The notes beneath the pieces were generated by a model. That model saw only the letters and a program-made list of their open reading frames with translations. It searched no databases and was not told the origin of the DNA. Positions 9,171-16,750 of a stretch of 64,000 nucleotides of DNA are shown piece after piece (position 1 is the first letter of the stretch; each line of letters starts with the position of its first letter). This DNA comes from an uncultured Allobaculum sp. (GTDB lineage Bacteria; Bacillota_I; Bacilli_A; Erysipelotrichales; Erysipelotrichaceae): positions 1 to 64,000 of the forward strand of contig CAJTVE010000008.1 in assembly GCA_910579655.1 (NCBI GenBank), in the 5' to 3' direction. The position numbers were made by a program, and so were the translations under genes.

Positions 9171-9422
9171 AAAAATCCTTTCTAGATGCCGGTCGTTCCG
9201 GCTTGCCATGCATGAAGATTTAAACGTACAGCCCGGATTCAGACATGCGTCCAGATCACCAGGCTCAGATCAAAGGCAAAAACTGATCGATCTCAGAAAA
9301 CAGCCTCTGAAATTCTTCTGGAACATTGTGATTGCGGTGCAGGCCATGGCTGCCTGCAAGGATGTGGCAGATCAACGTACAAATCAATGCGTGCAGACAG
9401 GTCAGACAACCTGGCAGACCAA
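9171..9422 (-). other. Extra leader between the T-box terminator and valS
   Basis: About 250 bases separate the T-box terminator from the valS ATG, longer than usual for a T-box gene. A small hairpin GCCGG...CCGGC occurs near 9187-9202. No open frame with a ribosome binding site was found. Confidence 0.4.
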
Positions 9423-9685
9423 CAAAAAAGGGTTTTCCATCCTGCTTCAGGACGAGAAAACCCGCGGTACCACCTAAATTGCTTCAGTCAGTTGAATTCT
9501 GTATCTGCTCTGGATTCTTCTTCACTGCCGAAAACCTCTTCGCCTAACGCTGCGTCGGCGTCAGCTTCTACTCCATTCAAAGCCACTGCTCCCAGACTAC
9601 CTTCCCCGTCCTGTCAGGTTTCCTTGCACCAACCGGAAACTCTCTTGCTTTCTCAGACCGGGTACTCCTTCTGTTCCTCGCATTT
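9423..9685 (-). promoter_or_regulatory. T-box leader (valine) of valS
   Basis: Reading leftward, the antiterminator core AGGTGGTACCGCG occupies 9475-9463. It runs straight into a terminator stem (GGGTTTTC...GAAAACCC, 9463-9429) and a U tract (CCCTTTTTTG). About 200 bases of stem-I-like sequence lie upstream, including the distal-loop-like GGTTGGTGCAAGG. T-boxes bind uncharged tRNA and allow read-through when charging falls. Context (valS) implies tRNA-Val. GTA and GTC both occur in the likely specifier region (about 9597-9602), and I cannot tell which is read. Confidence 0.88.
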
Positions 9686-9691
9686 ATGTTC

Positions 9692-9719
9692 AGTTTAATC
9701 ATTTTCTGCCAAAAAACAA
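9692..9719 (-). promoter_or_regulatory. Candidate promoter of the valS T-box transcript
   Basis: On the minus strand TTGTTT (9719-9714) and TAAACT (9697-9692) are spaced by 16 bases. This would place the transcript start near 9685, just upstream of the T-box stem I. Confidence 0.45.
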
Positions 9720-9842
9720 GAATCGCACCAGTTTCCGGCAAAACTGGCCTTTACTCCACAGCTTTTCCTGCTCCAGATCAGCGCGGCCAGTCATATTTTG
9801 TGCAATCAATTCACTTCAGCAGTCCGCCCATTTCATTTCGTG

Positions 9843-9901
9843 CCATAGGCAACTTCTCTCCATCCAAATTGCCAGGCAGTTTGGGCGGACATTGCCTATG
9901 G
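9843..9901. repeat. Nested inverted repeat in intergenic DNA
   Basis: CCATAGGCAA (9843-9852) and TTGCCTATGG (9892-9901) are perfect 10-bp arms. They enclose a second palindrome, CCAAATTGCCAGGCAGTTTGG's two halves, at 9864-9884. No U tract follows on either strand, so it is not a simple terminator. It lies upstream of both the leftward valS promoter and the rightward transporter promoter. The core resembles the perfect inverted repeat at 24080-24112 (shared GCAGTTTGGG). Confidence 0.6.
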
Positions 9902-10208
9902 GCTTGTCAGGAAGTTCTTCCGCCCGGTTTCTTTTACAGTCCCTATTTTTTTGGGATTGCTTCATTTGTTTGGCATGATTTCAACTGTCCGCCATCTTTT
10001 CTTCTTTAAAAAACCTTAAGTTTCCCAAGAATTCGGCTATTTTTGGGTTTTGTCCGACCGCTCATTTTGGATGGGTAAAAAAGGCCGGTATACTCAAGCC
10101 AGGCAAAACTGGAGGACGCATAGCTCTGGTCTGCTTGAAAGTCGATCGTGGTTGCTCTGGCTGCCGATTGATTCCATCGATTGATAGAAAGGATGAATAT
10201 AAACCTCT
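9902..10208 (+). other. Upstream region of the Na+ symporter gene
   Basis: No gene is seen. A weak promoter candidate is TTTGGA (10066-10071), 17 bases, TATACT (10089-10094). The only purine-rich ribosome binding site, GAAAGGA, ends about 15 bases before the ATG at 10209, a longer spacing than normal. Confidence 0.35.
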
Positions 10209-11573
10209 ATGCAACGAGAAAAACTTGGCTCCCGGCTGGGATTCATTCTGCTTTCGGCAGGATGTGCCATCGGTATTGGCAATGTGTGGAAATTTCCCTA
10301 CGTCGCCGGCCAGAATGGTGGAGCTATCTTTATTCTGATTTACCTGTTCTTCCTGGTCATTCTGGGCCTGCCAGTCATGACCATGGAATTTGCGATCGGG
10401 CGCGGGGCGCAGAAAAGTCCAGCCTCGATCTATAAAACCCTTGAACCTCCGCATTCACACTGGCACTGGCATACACCTTTTGCGATTGCGGGCAACTATC
10501 TGCTGATGATGTTTTATACAACAGTTGCCGGATGGATGCTGAAGTACTTTGTGGATACGGTCCTGGGGGCTTTTGAGGGCCTGAATCCGGATGGCGTAGC
10601 GGCCTATTTCAGCGGCACCCTCGCTGATCCGGTTGGTGAAGTCGGCTATATGGCCATTATTGTTGCTGCCGGCTTTGCGATCTGCGCCATTGGCTTACAA
10701 AATGGTCTGGAGCGGATCACCAAAGTGATGATGAGTGCCCTGCTGATCCTGATGCTTGTTTTAGCAGGAAACTCTTTGTTTTTAGAAGGAGCCGATGAAG
10801 GTCTGAAATATTTCCTGCTTCCCGACTGGAATCGATTTCTGGAAATCGGACCACTCAATGTCATTGTGGCTGCCATGAACCAGGCCTTCTTTACCTTGTC
10901 TCTTGGAATTGGAGCCATGGCGATTTTTGGATCTTATATTGATAAAGATCGCTCTTTGCTGGGAGAATCACTCAACATTTCCCTGCTGGATACCCTGGTC
11001 GCGATCTGCGCAGGGCTGATCATCATTCCGGCCTGCTTTGCTTTCAAGGTCGATGTCACATCTGGACCCAGTCTGATCTTCATTACGCTGCCAAATGTCT
11101 TCAACCAGATGCCGCTTGGCCGTCTTTGGGGATCGTTGTTCTTTCTATTCATGACCTTTGCGGCTTTTTCAACCGTTCTGGCTGTGTTTGAAAACATTCT
11201 GGCTTCCTGCATGGATACCTTTGGGTGGAGTCGTAAGAAAGCCTGCCTGATCAATGCGATTGCGATCTTCATCCTCTCGCTGCCCTGTGCTCTTGGATTC
11301 AACCTGCTCGCCTCCATTCAGCCACTAGGCGCTGGCAGTACGATTCTCGATGGTGAAGACTTCCTGGTTTCCAATATTCTGCTGCCGGGCGGCTCTTTGA
11401 TCTTTGTTCTGTTCTGTACGTCAAAACTTGGCTGGGGCTGGGACAACTTCAAAAAAGAAGCCAATATGGGCAAGGGCTTAAAAGTCCCGGAATGGATGCA
11501 TCCCTATTGTAAATATGTTCTGCCCGTGATTATCGCGGTGATTCTGGTCATTGGTCTGCTGCCTAAAGCTTAA
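10209..11573 (+). CDS. Sodium-dependent transporter, NSS (SNF) family
   Basis: A 454-residue membrane protein with about 11-12 hydrophobic segments, of the neurotransmitter:sodium symporter family (LeuT-like). It opens with the family signature LGSRLGFILLSAGCAIGIGN followed by VWKFPYVAGQNGGA, which forms TM1 and the Na+/substrate site, then GLPVMTMEFAIGR in TM2. Family members import amino acids or related amines with Na+; the substrate cannot be told from sequence. The gene is monocistronic with a strong terminator directly after it. Confidence 0.92.
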   Translation: MQREKLGSRLGFILLSAGCAIGIGNVWKFPYVAGQNGGAIFILIYLFFLVILGLPVMTMEFAIGRGAQKSPASIYKTLEPPHSHWHWHTPFAIAGNYLLMMFYTTVAGWMLKYFVDTVLGAFEGLNPDGVAAYFSGTLADPVGEVGYMAIIVAAGFAICAIGLQNGLERITKVMMSALLILMLVLAGNSLFLEGADEGLKYFLLPDWNRFLEIGPLNVIVAAMNQAFFTLSLGIGAMAIFGSYIDKDRSLLGESLNISLLDTLVAICAGLIIIPACFAFKVDVTSGPSLIFITLPNVFNQMPLGRLWGSLFFLFMTFAAFSTVLAVFENILASCMDTFGWSRKKACLINAIAIFILSLPCALGFNLLASIQPLGAGSTILDGEDFLVSNILLPGGSLIFVLFCTSKLGWGWDNFKKEANMGKGLKVPEWMHPYCKYVLPVIIAVILVIGLLPKA

Positions 11574-11578
11574 ATTCT

Positions 11579-11603
11579 GGAGAACCTGCGGGTTCTCCTT
11601 TTT
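11579..11603 (+). terminator. Intrinsic terminator after the NSS transporter
   Basis: GGAGAACC-TGCG-GGTTCTCC is a perfect 8-bp stem followed by TTTTT, starting 5 bases past the stop codon. Confidence 0.9.
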
Positions 11604-11915
11604 CAATGCCCTTTTCTTTCAATGTCCTTTTTGCCTGAACTGTCTTTTTCTTTGACTTAATTTGCCCTTCGACTTTCTAACTGGTTTGGTTTCTGTTTTC
11701 AAAAGGATAAAGGCATGACTGTAATCAGCCCGACTCATTCAGGATCCAGTTTTCTTGATCTTACAGGCAGGCAAAGTGAGAGTAAACTTGCCAAAAAGCG
11801 ATAGAGTTTGGCAAAGGCAGGCAGTGTTTTCAATTTCTTTCAGAAACTCGCATTATAATACCTAGGAATTTTCAAAATTCGAATTCATCCCAAATTAAGA
11901 AAGTCAGGTAACTCT
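11604..11915 (+). promoter_or_regulatory. Leader and promoter region of the aminotransferase gene
   Basis: No gene is visible in these 312 bases. A perfect TATAAT at 11854-11859 is a likely -10 box. The -35 position is poor, so activation or an unrecognised element is possible. The ribosome binding site before the ATG at 11916 (GTCAGGTAA) is weak. Confidence 0.5.
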
Positions 11916-13085
11916 ATGAAATATGCTGCAAAGCGCGTCAATGACATCCACGCGCCTTCCTTTTCCGACCTTGCCGCTTCCAAAACTTCCTATACCAGAC
12001 GGACCGGTCAACAGGTCATCGACTTTTCCGTTGGTTCTTCCAACATTCCTCCATGCAAAGAAGTCAAAGAAGCGATCGCCAAGGCTGCTCTGGCTGATGA
12101 AAACTATCAATATACCCTTCAGCCCTCCAGCGCAGTTTTAAAAGCTGTCCAGGACTGGTATGCCCAACGTTATGGCGTCGAACTGGCTGAAGAAGAAATC
12201 TTCCCGCTTAAGGGTTCCCAGGAAGCGTTAAGCCATCTGCCGATGGCCCTACTGGATCCAGGCGATCTGATGCTCATTCCCGATCCCTGTTATCCAATCT
12301 ATCGAACTGCCCCTTTACTGGCAGGAGCAGAAACGTACTTTATGCCCATGCGTAAGGAAAACGACTATCTGATTGATTTTGATGAAATTCCTGAAGAAAT
12401 TGCCAAAAAAGCCAAACTGATGCTGGTTTCCTATCCTTCCAATCCAACCGGAGCGGTTGCCGGCGACGACTTTTATGAAAAGCTGATTGATTTTGCGACC
12501 AGAAATGAAATCCTGATCATTCATGACAACGCCTACAGCGAACTGATTTTCAATGGTGAACCTGGCCACAGTTTTCTGTCTTATCCAGGGGCAAAGGAAA
12601 TCGGTGTCGAACTCAATTCATTTTCAAAATCCTATTCCATGGGCGGAGCGCGAATGGCTGTTTTAGTCGGTAACGCCGATCTGGTTGCCCCGTATTCCAA
12701 ACTGATGAATACAATCGATTTCCAGAGCTTCGGCCCAGTCCATGCTGGAGCCATTGCCGCCCTGACCCGATCAGGAGACTTTGTCAGACAAGTTCGTGAA
12801 GAGTACAAACGCCGTGCTGAATTTCTGATCGACCAGTTTGCCCGTGCCGGCTGGAAAATTGATCCGGTAAAAGCCACAATGTTTGTCTGGGCTCCCATCC
12901 CTGATCAATATGCCGATTCTTCTGAGTTCATGAACGTCCTGCTTGAAAAGGCTGGTGTGCTGACCAACCCCGGAACCAGTTTTGGCAAAGAAGGTGAACG
13001 ATTTGTCCGCCTGGCCTTAGTGCGCAGCGATGAAGAAGTAGCGGAAGCCGCCAGACGAATTGCCCAGTCTGGATTGTTTGCCTGA
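11916..13085 (+). CDS. PLP-dependent aminotransferase, class I/II
   Basis: A 389-residue fold-type I aminotransferase, with the overall look of the aspartate aminotransferase / LL-diaminopimelate aminotransferase branch. The substrate-side motif VGSSNIPP is near residue 40. The PLP environment is shown by SYPSNPTGAV (Asn), HDNAYSELIF (Asp and Tyr) and the Schiff-base Lys in NSFSKSYSMGGAR, and the C-terminal Arg lies in FVRLALV. It would transfer an amino group between an amino acid and a 2-oxo acid in the cytosol. The exact substrate is uncertain because no biosynthetic genes are adjacent. Confidence 0.9.
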   Translation: MKYAAKRVNDIHAPSFSDLAASKTSYTRRTGQQVIDFSVGSSNIPPCKEVKEAIAKAALADENYQYTLQPSSAVLKAVQDWYAQRYGVELAEEEIFPLKGSQEALSHLPMALLDPGDLMLIPDPCYPIYRTAPLLAGAETYFMPMRKENDYLIDFDEIPEEIAKKAKLMLVSYPSNPTGAVAGDDFYEKLIDFATRNEILIIHDNAYSELIFNGEPGHSFLSYPGAKEIGVELNSFSKSYSMGGARMAVLVGNADLVAPYSKLMNTIDFQSFGPVHAGAIAALTRSGDFVRQVREEYKRRAEFLIDQFARAGWKIDPVKATMFVWAPIPDQYADSSEFMNVLLEKAGVLTNPGTSFGKEGERFVRLALVRSDEEVAEAARRIAQSGLFA

Positions 13086-13103
13086 ATTCTGAAGAAAAGA
13101 AAA

Positions 13104-13172
13104 AAAAGAAGCAAAATAGAAGAAAAAAAGAAGCAAAATAGAAGCAAAATAGAAGCAAAATAGAAGCAAAAT
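13104..13172 (+). repeat. Short A-rich tandem repeat, unit AGAAGCAAAAT
   Basis: Five copies of the 11-mer AGAAGCAAAAT, two separated by a run of A/G, lie between the aminotransferase stop and its terminator. An 11-bp period is about one helical turn, so A-tract bending is plausible. This is a site prone to slippage and length variation. Confidence 0.8.
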
Positions 13173-13213
13173 AGCGGTCCCATCATGTCTGCCATGTTGG
13201 GGGCCGCTTTTTT
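13173..13213 (+). terminator. Intrinsic terminator after the aminotransferase
   Basis: AGCGG pairs with CCGCT with inner CCC/GGG and CATG/CATG pairs, followed by TTTTTT. The U tract overlaps the stop codon of the convergent gene at 13212. Confidence 0.8.
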
Positions 13214-13823
13214 AATTCAGTTTTACTTTTAAATCTGGTGTAGCTTGGACTTTTTCACTTTTAATCAATTCTGCAGCCGACGAAATGATTTCCCTTTTCC
13301 TTTTTGCTTTCAGATAAATAGCGTTTACCCATTCACACATTTCTGGGTTAAGCTCCACAGAGCTCGCCTTCAAAATCGAATCAAAAATAATCTGATTCTT
13401 GAATGGCAGCAGGGCTGTTTCAACGCTGGCTGGAAGATCATGAGATGCAGTCAGCTCGTCCCACGATGAAAGAATCGGCTCAACACAATAAACGCGAGAA
13501 GTGTTGGTCGCAATCAGAATGGCTCCTTTTTTTACAATCCGATCGATCACAAAGGTCGTGTTGACTCTATATTTCCATTTTTGGATAATTTTTAATTCAT
13601 CGCTACTAAAATGGCCAGGATTTTCAGATACATATTCGTCAATGACTTCGCGATGATCAAACATATAGGAAGCAATGTTGTAGATTGTTTCTTCGTCCAT
13701 AGTGACGATAGGACGGCCCTTTTGTGTGGCTACATGGGAAATACAATATCGAGTATCAACGAACTGCAAAACCGAAAGCCACAATTTATAAAACAATTTG
13801 ACATCTGAACTGGATAAAGCCAT
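13212..13823 (-). CDS. Uncharacterised protein, copy 1 of a tandem paralogue trio
   Basis: A 203-residue soluble protein with no signal peptide, paralogous to the genes at 14350 and 15171. Shared landmarks: MALSSSDVKLFYKLWLS at the start, SENPGHFSSDEL near residue 72, WKYRVNTTFVIDRIVKKGAI (about 85-105), a VYCVEPILSSWDEL segment, and TALLPFKNQIIFDSIL (about 145-160). The LKKxxI...VY.V...LPFKxxIxYDG pattern also occurs, from memory, in uncharacterised Firmicute proteins sometimes fused to SEC-C metal-binding motifs. No catalytic residues are obvious. Start at 13823 has AGGGAGGA 5 bases upstream. This is the most divergent copy; its tail is 10 residues longer. Confidence 0.75.
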   Translation of the reverse strand: MALSSSDVKLFYKLWLSVLQFVDTRYCISHVATQKGRPIVTMDEETIYNIASYMFDHREVIDEYVSENPGHFSSDELKIIQKWKYRVNTTFVIDRIVKKGAILIATNTSRVYCVEPILSSWDELTASHDLPASVETALLPFKNQIIFDSILKASSVELNPEMCEWVNAIYLKAKRKREIISSAAELIKSEKVQATPDLKVKLN

Positions 13824-14349
13824 ACAATCCTCCCTCATATCAATTGCCTGCTGTTGCCGGCGATTTTTTCTCCGATGCTGTGGTGGTACCAATAATTTTC
13901 CATAATAGAAGTACTGAACAACTTCAACTCAATGTAAAGCAATGCTTTCTTCTTGGTCGCCAGAATATCTATCAAACTGCCAGAAAGAAGAAAAGCCTGA
14001 TCTTCCTTGTGGAAACAGAACCAGGCACAGATTATCAAAGCGGATCAAAAACTGAATTCATGGCAAGCCATCAGACAAAACCCAAATCTGTTCCTGACTC
14101 ATTCACGAACTCAAGTTCTCTCAAAAGCGTATCATCCTCTTGCCAGCAAGATCCTGCAGCCTATATCAAGATTCAATAAGGAACCGCTAAATATTAATTA
14201 CCAATAGATAAGCTCGCTATCCCTTTATACAAAATGATTTCGACGATTATCCGTTAGATCAAATATTAACTGTTTAATAGCATTGGGCCATCCTGGAAAA
14301 TCAGCACGCAATCTGCGATCTCAAGCTTGTCTTTACGATTAATGAAAGG
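13824..14349 (-). other. Decayed spacer between paralogues 1 and 2
   Basis: This 526-base spacer has no intact gene. Its part nearest paralogue 1 resembles the upstream regions of the other two paralogues, which suggests it was duplicated with them. GTAAAGCAATGCTTTC near 13937 echoes GTAAAGCAAGCAGTCTTTC near 15871. The far end carries an ABC ATPase remnant listed separately. Confidence 0.5.
14291..14334 (-). pseudogene. Relic of the trpZ-like ABC ATPase gene tail
   Basis: These bases match 16083-16126, inside the 3' part of the intact ATPase gene, at roughly three of every four positions; the first 16 are identical (TCCTGGAAAATCAGCA). In the matching frame the relic reads KDKLEIADCVLIFQDG against KDALENGDRLLIFQDG in the intact protein. 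It abuts the stop of paralogue 2. I read it as the remains of a tandem duplication that carried the ATPase tail together with a paralogue. Confidence 0.65.
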
Positions 14350-14931
14350 TTACACCTTCCTTTTTTCACTTTGAATCAGCCTTTTTGCCGTGTCAATGAT
14401 TTGGCCGGCCCTTTTGGCTTTCAGATACTTTTCTTTCAACTGGCTTTGTATGCCTCCACCACAAGACACAGGCTCTCCCTGCATCACAGAAGCATAGGTG
14501 ATCTGGTCTTTAAAGGGGAGCAGAACAGTTTGAATGATCACTGGCAGGCTCTGGTTTCGAACCATTTCCTCCCAGCTTGAAACCAATGAACTCACGCAAT
14601 ACACCTCTCCATCCAACGAAATCAGCATTGCTCCTTTTTTCAGAATCCGCTCGACATAGAAATATCCCTTGACTGGATACTTCCACGTACGGATAATTTC
14701 CAGTTTTTCGTCGTCAAAATGGTCCGGATTCTCAGATAAATATTCGTCCACGATATTGAGATGCTCAAACAGATAAGAAGCAACGCGGGCGATTGCCTGG
14801 ACATCCAGCCCTACCGGCTGTTCCAGCACTTTCGGGAGGCTGTCACTGATGTGGTAATGATTATTAACGAACTGTAAAAGCGAAAGCCATAATTTATAAA
14901 ACAAAATAACTTCTTTATTCGATAAAGCCAT
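14350..14931 (-). CDS. Uncharacterised protein, copy 2 of a tandem paralogue trio
   Basis: 193 residues, exactly the length of copy 3. It begins MALSNKEVILFYKLWLSLLQ and carries the family landmarks VASYLFEHLNIVDEYLSEN, WKYPVKGYFYVERILKKGAM, EVYCVSSLVSSWEEMVR and LLPFKDQITYASV. A C-terminal helix (KAKRAGQIIDTAKRLIQSEK) ends the protein. It looks soluble and cytosolic. The ATG at 14931 follows an AAGGAGA site by about 7 bases; longer upstream frames lack a ribosome binding site. Neighbours are its own paralogues and the tryptophan-type ABC transporter, but no functional link is proven. Confidence 0.75.
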   Translation of the reverse strand: MALSNKEVILFYKLWLSLLQFVNNHYHISDSLPKVLEQPVGLDVQAIARVASYLFEHLNIVDEYLSENPDHFDDEKLEIIRTWKYPVKGYFYVERILKKGAMLISLDGEVYCVSSLVSSWEEMVRNQSLPVIIQTVLLPFKDQITYASVMQGEPVSCGGGIQSQLKEKYLKAKRAGQIIDTAKRLIQSEKRKV

Positions 14932-15170
14932 AAGATTTTCTCCTTGTCCTGCTGATTGTCGACGATTCTTTTCACTGCTCTGCTGTCGTCGAAGACCGCT
15001 TTTTTCCATTATTGAAAATCCAGAGCCGAATGTAAAACCTGGTTCTGTCTTTTCCCCTGAATTCAGATCCATCTTTATCGTCTTTCAGCGAATTGAACCT
15101 GATCTTTTCCATCTGGATTTTTCACTTCAGTTTCCAGTTTGACCGCACCTGAAAAGGGATGGCAGAAGCT
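14932..15170 (-). other. Spacer between paralogues 2 and 3
   Basis: 239 bases without a gene. The part just upstream of paralogue 2 is recognisably similar to the matching parts upstream of copies 1 and 3 (a GATTGTCGACGATTCTTTT-like stretch), supporting duplication of gene plus leader. Confidence 0.45.
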
Positions 15171-15752
15171 TTACTTCTTTTCACTTTCAATCAGCTTGTC
15201 TGCTGTATCTATGATTGCTCCAGCTTTTCTGACTGTCGAGTAGACTTCCTTGAGATTAGAACGCACGCCTGGACCAAACATCATTGGCATCTTCCTTAAC
15301 AAACCATCATAAGTGATCTGGTTCTTGAATGGCAGCAGAGTCGTTTCAATCATTACTGGCAGCTGCTGGTATCTGACCATCTCCTGCCAGCTTGAAACGA
15401 GTGGACTGACGCAATAAACCCGATCATTGTCTGAGATGAGCATACCTCCTTTTTTCAAAATTCGTTCCAGAAAAAAGCTGCCATTGACCGCATATTTCCA
15501 CGCACGGATAGTTTCCAGTTCTTCCTTATCGAGATGGTCAGGATTTTCAGAAGCATAGTCCTCAAATATTTCACGATGTTCAAACAGATAAGAACTGACA
15601 CGGTCGATTTCTTCTGGGTGTGTGTTGAGTACGTCGGTTTCGACCAGAACCTCTGGCAGACCACCTGTAACATGATTACGATTATTGGTAAACTGTAAAA
15701 CTGAAAGCCACAGTTTATAAAACAGCTTGATATCTTCCGTTGAGAAAGCCAT
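15171..15752 (-). CDS. Uncharacterised protein, copy 3 of a tandem paralogue trio
   Basis: 193 residues starting MAFSTEDIKLFYKLWLSVLQ, with a strong AAAGGAGGA site ahead of the ATG at 15752. Conserved blocks are VSSYLFEHREIFEDYASEN, WKYAVNGSFFLERILKKG, RVYCVSPLVSSWQEMVR and TLLPFKNQITYDGLL. The invariance of WKYxVxGxFxxERILKKG and LLPFKxQITY across copies 2 and 3 suggests these are the functional core. The gene lies 250 bases downstream of the trpZ-like ATPase gene on the same strand, separated by a terminator, so it probably has its own promoter. Function is not recognised. Confidence 0.78.
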   Translation of the reverse strand: MAFSTEDIKLFYKLWLSVLQFTNNRNHVTGGLPEVLVETDVLNTHPEEIDRVSSYLFEHREIFEDYASENPDHLDKEELETIRAWKYAVNGSFFLERILKKGGMLISDNDRVYCVSPLVSSWQEMVRYQQLPVMIETTLLPFKNQITYDGLLRKMPMMFGPGVRSNLKEVYSTVRKAGAIIDTADKLIESEKK

Positions 15753-15913
15753 AAAAATTCCTCCTTTGTCAGTTTGTTGTCGAGATTGAGCTTTTTAACT
15801 CTCTTGGATGGCAGCAGACTTTTCAATCTTTCTGGTTCTTTTTTATTATTCAAAAGTTACGGCCCAGCGTAAAGCAAGCAGTCTTTCTGACAGATTTATC
15901 TGCCTTTCAGGTG

Positions 15914-15947
15914 CAAAAAAATCCAGCTATTTATCTTAGCTGGATTT
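15914..15947 (-). terminator. Intrinsic terminator of the trpXYZ-like transcript
   Basis: AATCCAGCT and AGCTGGATT form a perfect stem around a 9-base loop. On the minus strand it is followed by TTTTTTG. It lies about 55 bases past the ATPase stop. Confidence 0.85.
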
Positions 15948-16000
15948 CGTAGAGACGATCTTACCTGCCTGCAATGGAGCTTGGAAGCAGTTTTTGGAAG

Positions 16001-16750
16001 TCAGATGTCATAGCAATGAATCAAATCTTCAAGCGTCAGTTTCTTTTTCTCTTCGCCCTTGAAGTCGTGAGTAATTTTTCCGTCCTGGAAAATCAGCAGC
16101 CGATCTCCGTTTTCAAGCGCGTCTTTGAGGTTATGGGTAATCATCAAAGCCGTGATCTTATTTTTGGCAATCAGGCGGTTGGTAACTTCCAGAATCTTTT
16201 TGGCACTGACTGGGTCGAGGGCTGCAGTATGTTCATCGAGCATCAACAGTTTAGGCGGATGGGCTACAGCCATCATTAAGGCTACCGCCTGACGCTGGCC
16301 GCCGGATAACAGACCGATCGGCGTTTTCAGCCGGTCTTCCAGACCCATATCGAGTTGTGAAAGGATTTCTTTGAACTGTTTTTCTTCTTTCTTGCGAACG
16401 GCAATCGCAAATGGGGAGCGGCCAGAGGAAATCGCCAGCCCCATATTTTCTTCAACAGTCATATGGGGAGCTGTCCCCTGAGAAGGATCCTGGAACAGCC
16501 GGCCGATGGTTCGGCTGCGCACGTGTTCAGGCTGGTCGGTGATATCCACACCATCCAGAATCACCGATCCGGATTTCACTTTTGCCGAACCGGTAATGGT
16601 ATTGAAGAAGGTCGATTTGCCGGCTCCATTTGAGCCTAAAATCGTCACAAATTCACCGGGATTGATTTTGATGGAGACGTTGTCCAGCGCCTTTTTTTCA
16701 AGGGTTGTTCCCTCATTGAAAATGACGGTGACCTCTTTAAGTTCAAGCAT
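16001..16750 (-). CDS. ABC transporter ATPase (TrpZ-like)
   Basis: A 249-residue ABC ATPase that would power the permease next to it. Walker A is GSNGAGKST (about residues 39-47), the Q-loop region is GRLFQDPSQG, the signature is LLSGGQRQAVALMMA, Walker B is LLMLDEHTAALDP and the H-switch is MITHNLKDAL. The unusual TAPHMTVEENMGLA segment matches the ATPases that pair with PF04392-type binding proteins. It overlaps the permease gene by 8 bases, a sign of translational coupling. The tryptophan assignment rests on the T-box specifier upstream of the binding-protein gene, not on this protein. Confidence 0.9.
   Translation of the reverse strand: MLELKEVTVIFNEGTTLEKKALDNVSIKINPGEFVTILGSNGAGKSTFFNTITGSAKVKSGSVILDGVDITDQPEHVRSRTIGRLFQDPSQGTAPHMTVEENMGLAISSGRSPFAIAVRKKEEKQFKEILSQLDMGLEDRLKTPIGLLSGGQRQAVALMMAVAHPPKLLMLDEHTAALDPVSAKKILEVTNRLIAKNKITALMITHNLKDALENGDRLLIFQDGKITHDFKGEEKKKLTLEDLIHCYDI

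Noticed and set aside
9154..9698. Plus-strand frames across the valS leader
   Set aside because: They are antisense to a T-box with a clear core, terminator and promoter; not coding.
13111..13175. A-rich 11-mer repeats considered as a CRISPR-like array
   Set aside because: The units are contiguous with no unique spacers and no cas genes are near; it is a simple tandem repeat.
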